DNA of 64,000 bases from Pristionchus mayeri (lineage: Eukaryota > Nematoda > Chromadorea > Rhabditida > Neodiplogasteridae), in assembly GCA_036245805.1 (NCBI GenBank), contig BTRK01000003.1, forward strand, positions 27,228,685-27,292,684. Direction: 5' to 3'. Below are positions 59,829 through 64,000 of the stretch, one piece after another. The notes beneath the pieces were generated by a model. That model ran no database searches, was not told the origin of the DNA, and worked only from the letters and a program-made list of their open reading frames with translations. The stretch's first letter is position 1. Every line of letters begins with the position of its first letter. A program made the translations under genes and the position numbers.

Positions 59829-62751
59829 TCTCTCATTGACAGCTGATGACGATGTGAGGGAGAAGAAAGAAGTAGAGGACATCTACTCAGAGGGGAAAGG
59901 TGATACCCCCCTCTCCCTGAGAATCACGGAAGAAGACACGAAGTAGAGACATCACAGCCAGATGATCAGTAATTGAAGTATACGAAGGAGGAGATGGATG
60001 GTTGGTAGTAATGGAGTGGGTACATGATATTGCTTGTCTTTCTTCTCTCTCTCTTCACAAGACTCAGTCAACAAGCGAGGATACGAGAGACAATAAACGG
60101 AAAAGCAATTAGAAGACCATGAATTAATCGGGAAAGTTTTGTGATAATTGAGCGTTGATTCGACGAAGGTCTTCATTCACGAAAAGACGTCAACGAAACA
60201 TCGATAAATCGCAGTGCCATTAGTCATTGAGAGTTCAGGTTAGAACAAGCAGTGAACCTTCTCGACTCCCTCCTAACTCCCCCGCAAGACAATGAAAAAA
60301 GAGTGATTTATCATTCGAAGAACCCTTGGAAGAGGCTGAGGAAAATTCTCTCCATTCTTCCCTTTCTCTACAGTGAGGACAACTAGTGAACACCCAATAT
60401 GGGGAGACCGATTCCTCCCTTTTACTCTCTACTCTATCCGTCGAACTGGCACCTCCTGCAAAATGTGAGTGCATTCTGCTCTTCACCTGTCAGAGGAGAA
60501 GAGAAGGAAGGAGAGGGGGGAGAGGGGGGGGGGGAGAGAGGGGGAGAGGGGGGGGGAGAGGGGGAGAGGTACGAGTAATCATATCTCACACGCACTCTCT
60601 CAAGAGTTGTGTGTGAATTCGAGAATATGATTACCCTAACTTCCGAATGATTTCATCTCTCAGGTAATCATCACTTCTCTCGAAAGCCCGATCGATCCAT
60701 AATTCATACTCTATTTTCAATTTTCATTCATACTGAAGTAGAATGATTTGGGCTCTATGAGTCGGGGAGCACTGCTAAACAATCAGATATCCACTACACG
60801 ACTCATTCTCACACGTGTGTCTTGCCCCATTCATCTCTCTCACAGCAGACACTACAGCAGGCAGGGGACACTCAGTGATTGAACGACCTATCAATCGAGA
60901 GAGACAGCGATTCTTCGAGAGAGGAGGAGGAGGATGATTGATCCGAGACTAGAAGTGAAGTAATCACAGGAAGTTCGCAATAACAAGCAGTAACATGGAG
61001 GATGTGGAGTTGCGAATGGGAGAGAAATACGGTGAGTGAAGTGCAGCGGCATTGCTTTCTTTAAGAATTTGAGTATCCGAAATGGTCACAACCGAAAAGT
61101 GTAAAAAGCTAATATGAATGAGGCGAGTAAATAATTTTCTGCCTGGTGCCTCTCAATTCATAATTGCCTGAGGGAAGACAGGTGCTTTCCGTCGACAACC
61201 GGAACACGGTTTCAATTCAAATGCGAGAGGAAGAGAGAGAGAGACTGAGAAATGAGGATCACTTGCGCCAATGAGATCATCTGTTCGAGTGAGAGGAGAA
61301 AGAGTGACTGGACAGAAGTCGATCATTGAAGATCACGGAATGAGGAGGGAATGGCCAGTAACAGCAGTAGTTTACATGCACGCTCTCTCCAAACAATCTG
61401 GTGAAATTGAGTGATTTCGCTGTAGAGACTGGCTGATTTATTCACGTTTCTTCAGTCGTCCTTTTCGTTCTCTGAGGACAGAATGGAAGAGGAACTGGAC
61501 TTGGGAGGGCAATATTGACTCATTGAGAGATGAGGGCGATGTTCGGGTGGAGGAGAGAGGAAGAAGACGTTTCAGAATGGAATGAAGATGAATGCACGGA
61601 GAGAGAGAGGGTTCATCCGTGTTTTAGGCATCCAAAGAAACAATTCAAACATTGATCAAATGGTTGAACCGCCAATTAACGCACAACACCTTGTGAGAAA
61701 AGTGCAGGTCTTCTCAGAAAGGGAAGATCGTGTGAAATGTAACTCCCACCCACGCAGGTAATGGCAACTTGCAATGGTTGCGGTTCTCCTGTTTTCGAAT
61801 GTTCACCGAAGTAGGAGAATTCTTGAGAGGACAGAAGAAAAAGAAGAAGAAAGGAAAGCAACCAATATTTGGTGTGTGAAGAAGAGGAGACTCCCGCGGT
61901 TTTGTCCACTCTCAGAGGAGGAAAGGAGGAAAGCTAACCACCAAAATCTGGAGAGGAAATGGACTCGAATTCGATGACAGCACATGGAATGACGTAACGG
62001 ATTCACCCCCATTATGAGATGGACGCTGAAGGATTCGGAAGGGATTGGCAACCAGGGCGAGTCATTGTCGAGAGGAGCCCCAACCTGGGGTGGGAAGGAT
62101 GGAGGAGGAGAAGGAGAAAGGACTCGGAGTGAATAATTCGTGGCGACAGAGGGGACCTCTGAAAGGACTCTCGAGCATCGCAGGTGACTATGGGTAACCG
62201 AGAGGAGTGGGAAGGGAAGAAGAAAAGGAGGAGGGAGAAGTGAGGAGGAGGAGGAGTGAAACTAAAAGCATCGAGGATAATCACCGATTGACGATCAGCA
62301 ATAGATCAGGGGAAGAAGAGAGAGATGATGGAGGGATATAAGTAAGAGGAACTCATTGCAAGGGAGATTCTCCAGATCGAACTATGAGGAATAAGTAGCA
62401 TTGAGTCACCTGTTTTGGCACAGTTCAGGAGGAATTTGAGATTGCATGGGGCACATTTGAAATACACTTTAAACTGTAAAACGATATCGAAACGAAGAAA
62501 GTGGAGAGGTAAATGAACGACAGGTGGAGTTGACCTCCTTGCAGTTAAATGAGAAGGAGACAGAAGGAGGTTCCATCATACTCGCGCGCTATTAGCAAGT
62601 CCCCTCTGTCTCTCTAATCTCTCCTCTTCCTCCTCCAAATTGGAAGATAAAGAGGGAGGGACGAAGCAGCCAATTGGGGAAATCTCTCTCTGGAGGAAGA
62701 GACTCAAGTTGTGAGTCTGACTGAAGAGGGAGTGAGTGAAGGGGGGAGAGC

Positions 62752-62786
62752 ACTCCTCCTCCTCCTCCTCCTCCTCCTCCTCCTTC
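62752..62786. repeat. (TCC)n trinucleotide repeat
   Basis: About 35 bp of CTC/TCC triplets; the poly-Glu and poly-Gly frames across it on the minus strand are artefacts. Confidence 0.92.
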
Positions 62787-63471
62787 TCCATCGCTACCAA
62801 CAAAATGATGGTCCCCTCGCCCCTTTCCTTCTCCCAATCCGTCCCTTTCTGTTCATTCAATTTACATAGAGATTGGCACTGAAATTCCGGAGAAGACAGG
62901 GGAAGACGACGGAATCTGTGAATTGAGGGAGAGGAGAAGAAGGGAACTGGGCGAAGTTGGGAATGGAATGGATTGAGGAATGGATTGAGGAGACTGTTCG
63001 CCGAGGGAGCAGTTGAAATTGAAGTAGATGAATGTCAAATACAAATGCTTAAAATCATTATTTATTCGTCCCTGGCCTTTATCAAGCATAATGGCACCGT
63101 AGTGATACTTGAATAACGACGTTCGAGAATGTCATCATGATTTCGAAATTGGTGACGGACAGTTCTCAAACTCTGTAAAGGGCGGATCACGATGACCTTC
63201 CTTCGCTTCGTTCTTCGATAATATCGATTTCCTTCTTGGAACTCCCTCTGATTCACCTCCTCCTCTTCTCCTTCCAGTTATCAACCTTCCCTCCATGATA
63301 ACAGCTTCTTCTTCTCCTCTCCTCAACTGGGCGTTGTCTCCATTTTCATTCCTTTCCATGATAAGATCGGGCTCATTTCTCTCTCACTTTCCACCTTCCG
63401 AGTGACGTCATTCTCGTTTCGACGTTGAACCGGACTCATTTCTGCTTTTCAACAATTTTGAATGTTCAGAG

Positions 63472-64000
63472 ATGCGTCTCTCATGGTTGGCGCTCGCCTT
63501 CGCAATCATCGCAGTTAGCTTAGACGACACCCGTGAGTTAATAATAATTCTTTATCATGCGACAGTGCAGAGGCAAAAAATATGAGTTGTGATTGAGAGG
63601 AATACAAAATAGTAAAAATATTTCTTAGTGGCTACCACTGATTCGACTTCTACACTACCTGCTGATAGCACTACACCACAAGCAACAGCAGACGATGTGA
63701 GAACCTATTTCCATTCTGTTCAATTTAACTCGCTGCGCTAGTCTTGTGCAGAGAGCACCGCGTCCCGACAGAGGGTGAAGGGCGGACAGGGTTGAGTTCC
63801 TTTGTATGGGTGACTTGCAGCTCACGAAGGCCATTACTATAGCCAAATTTTTATTTGACTTTGAAGGGATCGGAATTGGCTCAGCTCCCTCACTCCCTGG
63901 TCTCGCTTTTGCGCATCTCTCTGTTCACGGCCCCTTATTTGTCGACATTAGAAAACCTAATCCGCCTAATTTTTCTCGAACGGAAATCGTTCAAACGTGC
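63472..64000 (+). CDS. secreted Thr/Ser-rich protein, 5' part (continues past window end)
   Basis: Exons 63472-63532, 63629-63696, 63742-63790 and 63867-64000 (open to the end) are joined with consistent phases. The signal peptide is MRLSWLALAFAIIAVSLDD. A short mucin-like segment follows (TTDSTSTLPADSTTPQATAD), then SCAESTASRQRVKGGQG and a Pro/Gly-rich part (SAPSLPGLAFAHLSVHGP). The product is secreted or on the cell surface; no family is recognised. An acceptor-like GTTCAG lies two bases before the ATG, fitting leader trans-splicing. The third and fourth exons are less certain than the first two. Confidence 0.6.

Larger units (their letters stand above)
56639..63471. other. 6.8 kb low-complexity spacer between the KH gene and the last gene
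   Basis: The two flanking genes diverge, so their promoters and any untranslated first exons lie here. A minus-strand donor-like CTCG|GTAAGTG at about 57268 follows a 28-codon open frame (MTTSCFTIGINTK...), a possible alternative 5' exon of the KH gene, but it is not in a verified frame. The rest is G+A-rich runs, including a G-rich block at 57465-57500 and 60515-60570. No other gene is recognised. Confidence 0.5.

Overview
The window is nuclear DNA of a nematode. Genes are split into many short exons with mostly 40-150 nt introns, some using GC-AG splice sites. Three tandem chemoreceptors of the nematode-specific Srsx type are present, and several start codons sit a few bases after a splice-acceptor-like site, as expected for spliced-leader trans-splicing. 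A diplogastrid such as Pristionchus would fit the long purine-rich intergenic DNA and the frequent TACNGTA heptamers, but genus is inference only. Gene models below were assembled by eye from reading frame, homology motifs and splice phase; for most genes every exon phase closes.

Layout: 1-670, 3' part of a mariner transposon inside an intron of a peroxisomal Lon protease gene (741-1985, ends Ser-Lys-Leu). 2258-3522, a transposase-less TIR element. 3749-5333, a small ionotropic-receptor-like channel. 5657-15948 (-), a secretin-class (class B) GPCR whose 4.7 kb intron carries a second TIR element. 16-22 kb, purine-rich low-complexity DNA without a recognisable gene. 22040-24111 (-) p24 cargo receptor (sel-9/TMED2) and 24733-25219 (+) SmG (snr-7), divergently arranged. 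25597-27600 (-) ELMO-domain protein. 29485-31844 (+) JMJD4-like hydroxylase. 31876-32957 (-) METTL21-type lysine methyltransferase. 33075-34180 (+) small unrecognised protein. 34575-40131 (-) three Srsx receptors with near-identical exon lengths, the middle one with a nonsense codon. 40684-43238 (+) an unrecognised single-pass membrane protein with a Thr-rich stalk. 43542-51908 (-) a cluster of trypsin-fold proteins, one with all catalytic motifs and two with lost catalytic residues, invaded by an 869 bp tandem duplication, a 1 kb foldback element and two satellite arrays. 52870-56638 (-) a PCBP-type two-KH-domain RNA-binding protein (pes-4-like). 57-63.4 kb, purine-rich low-complexity DNA. 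63472-end (+) the start of a secreted protein.

The neighbours do not form one pathway. The window is a mixture of conserved housekeeping genes (splicing, ER-Golgi transport, peroxisome, translation-factor modification) with fast-evolving environmental or secreted families (chemoreceptors, pseudoproteases, mucin-like proteins). Repeats concentrate in the introns and spacers of the second group.
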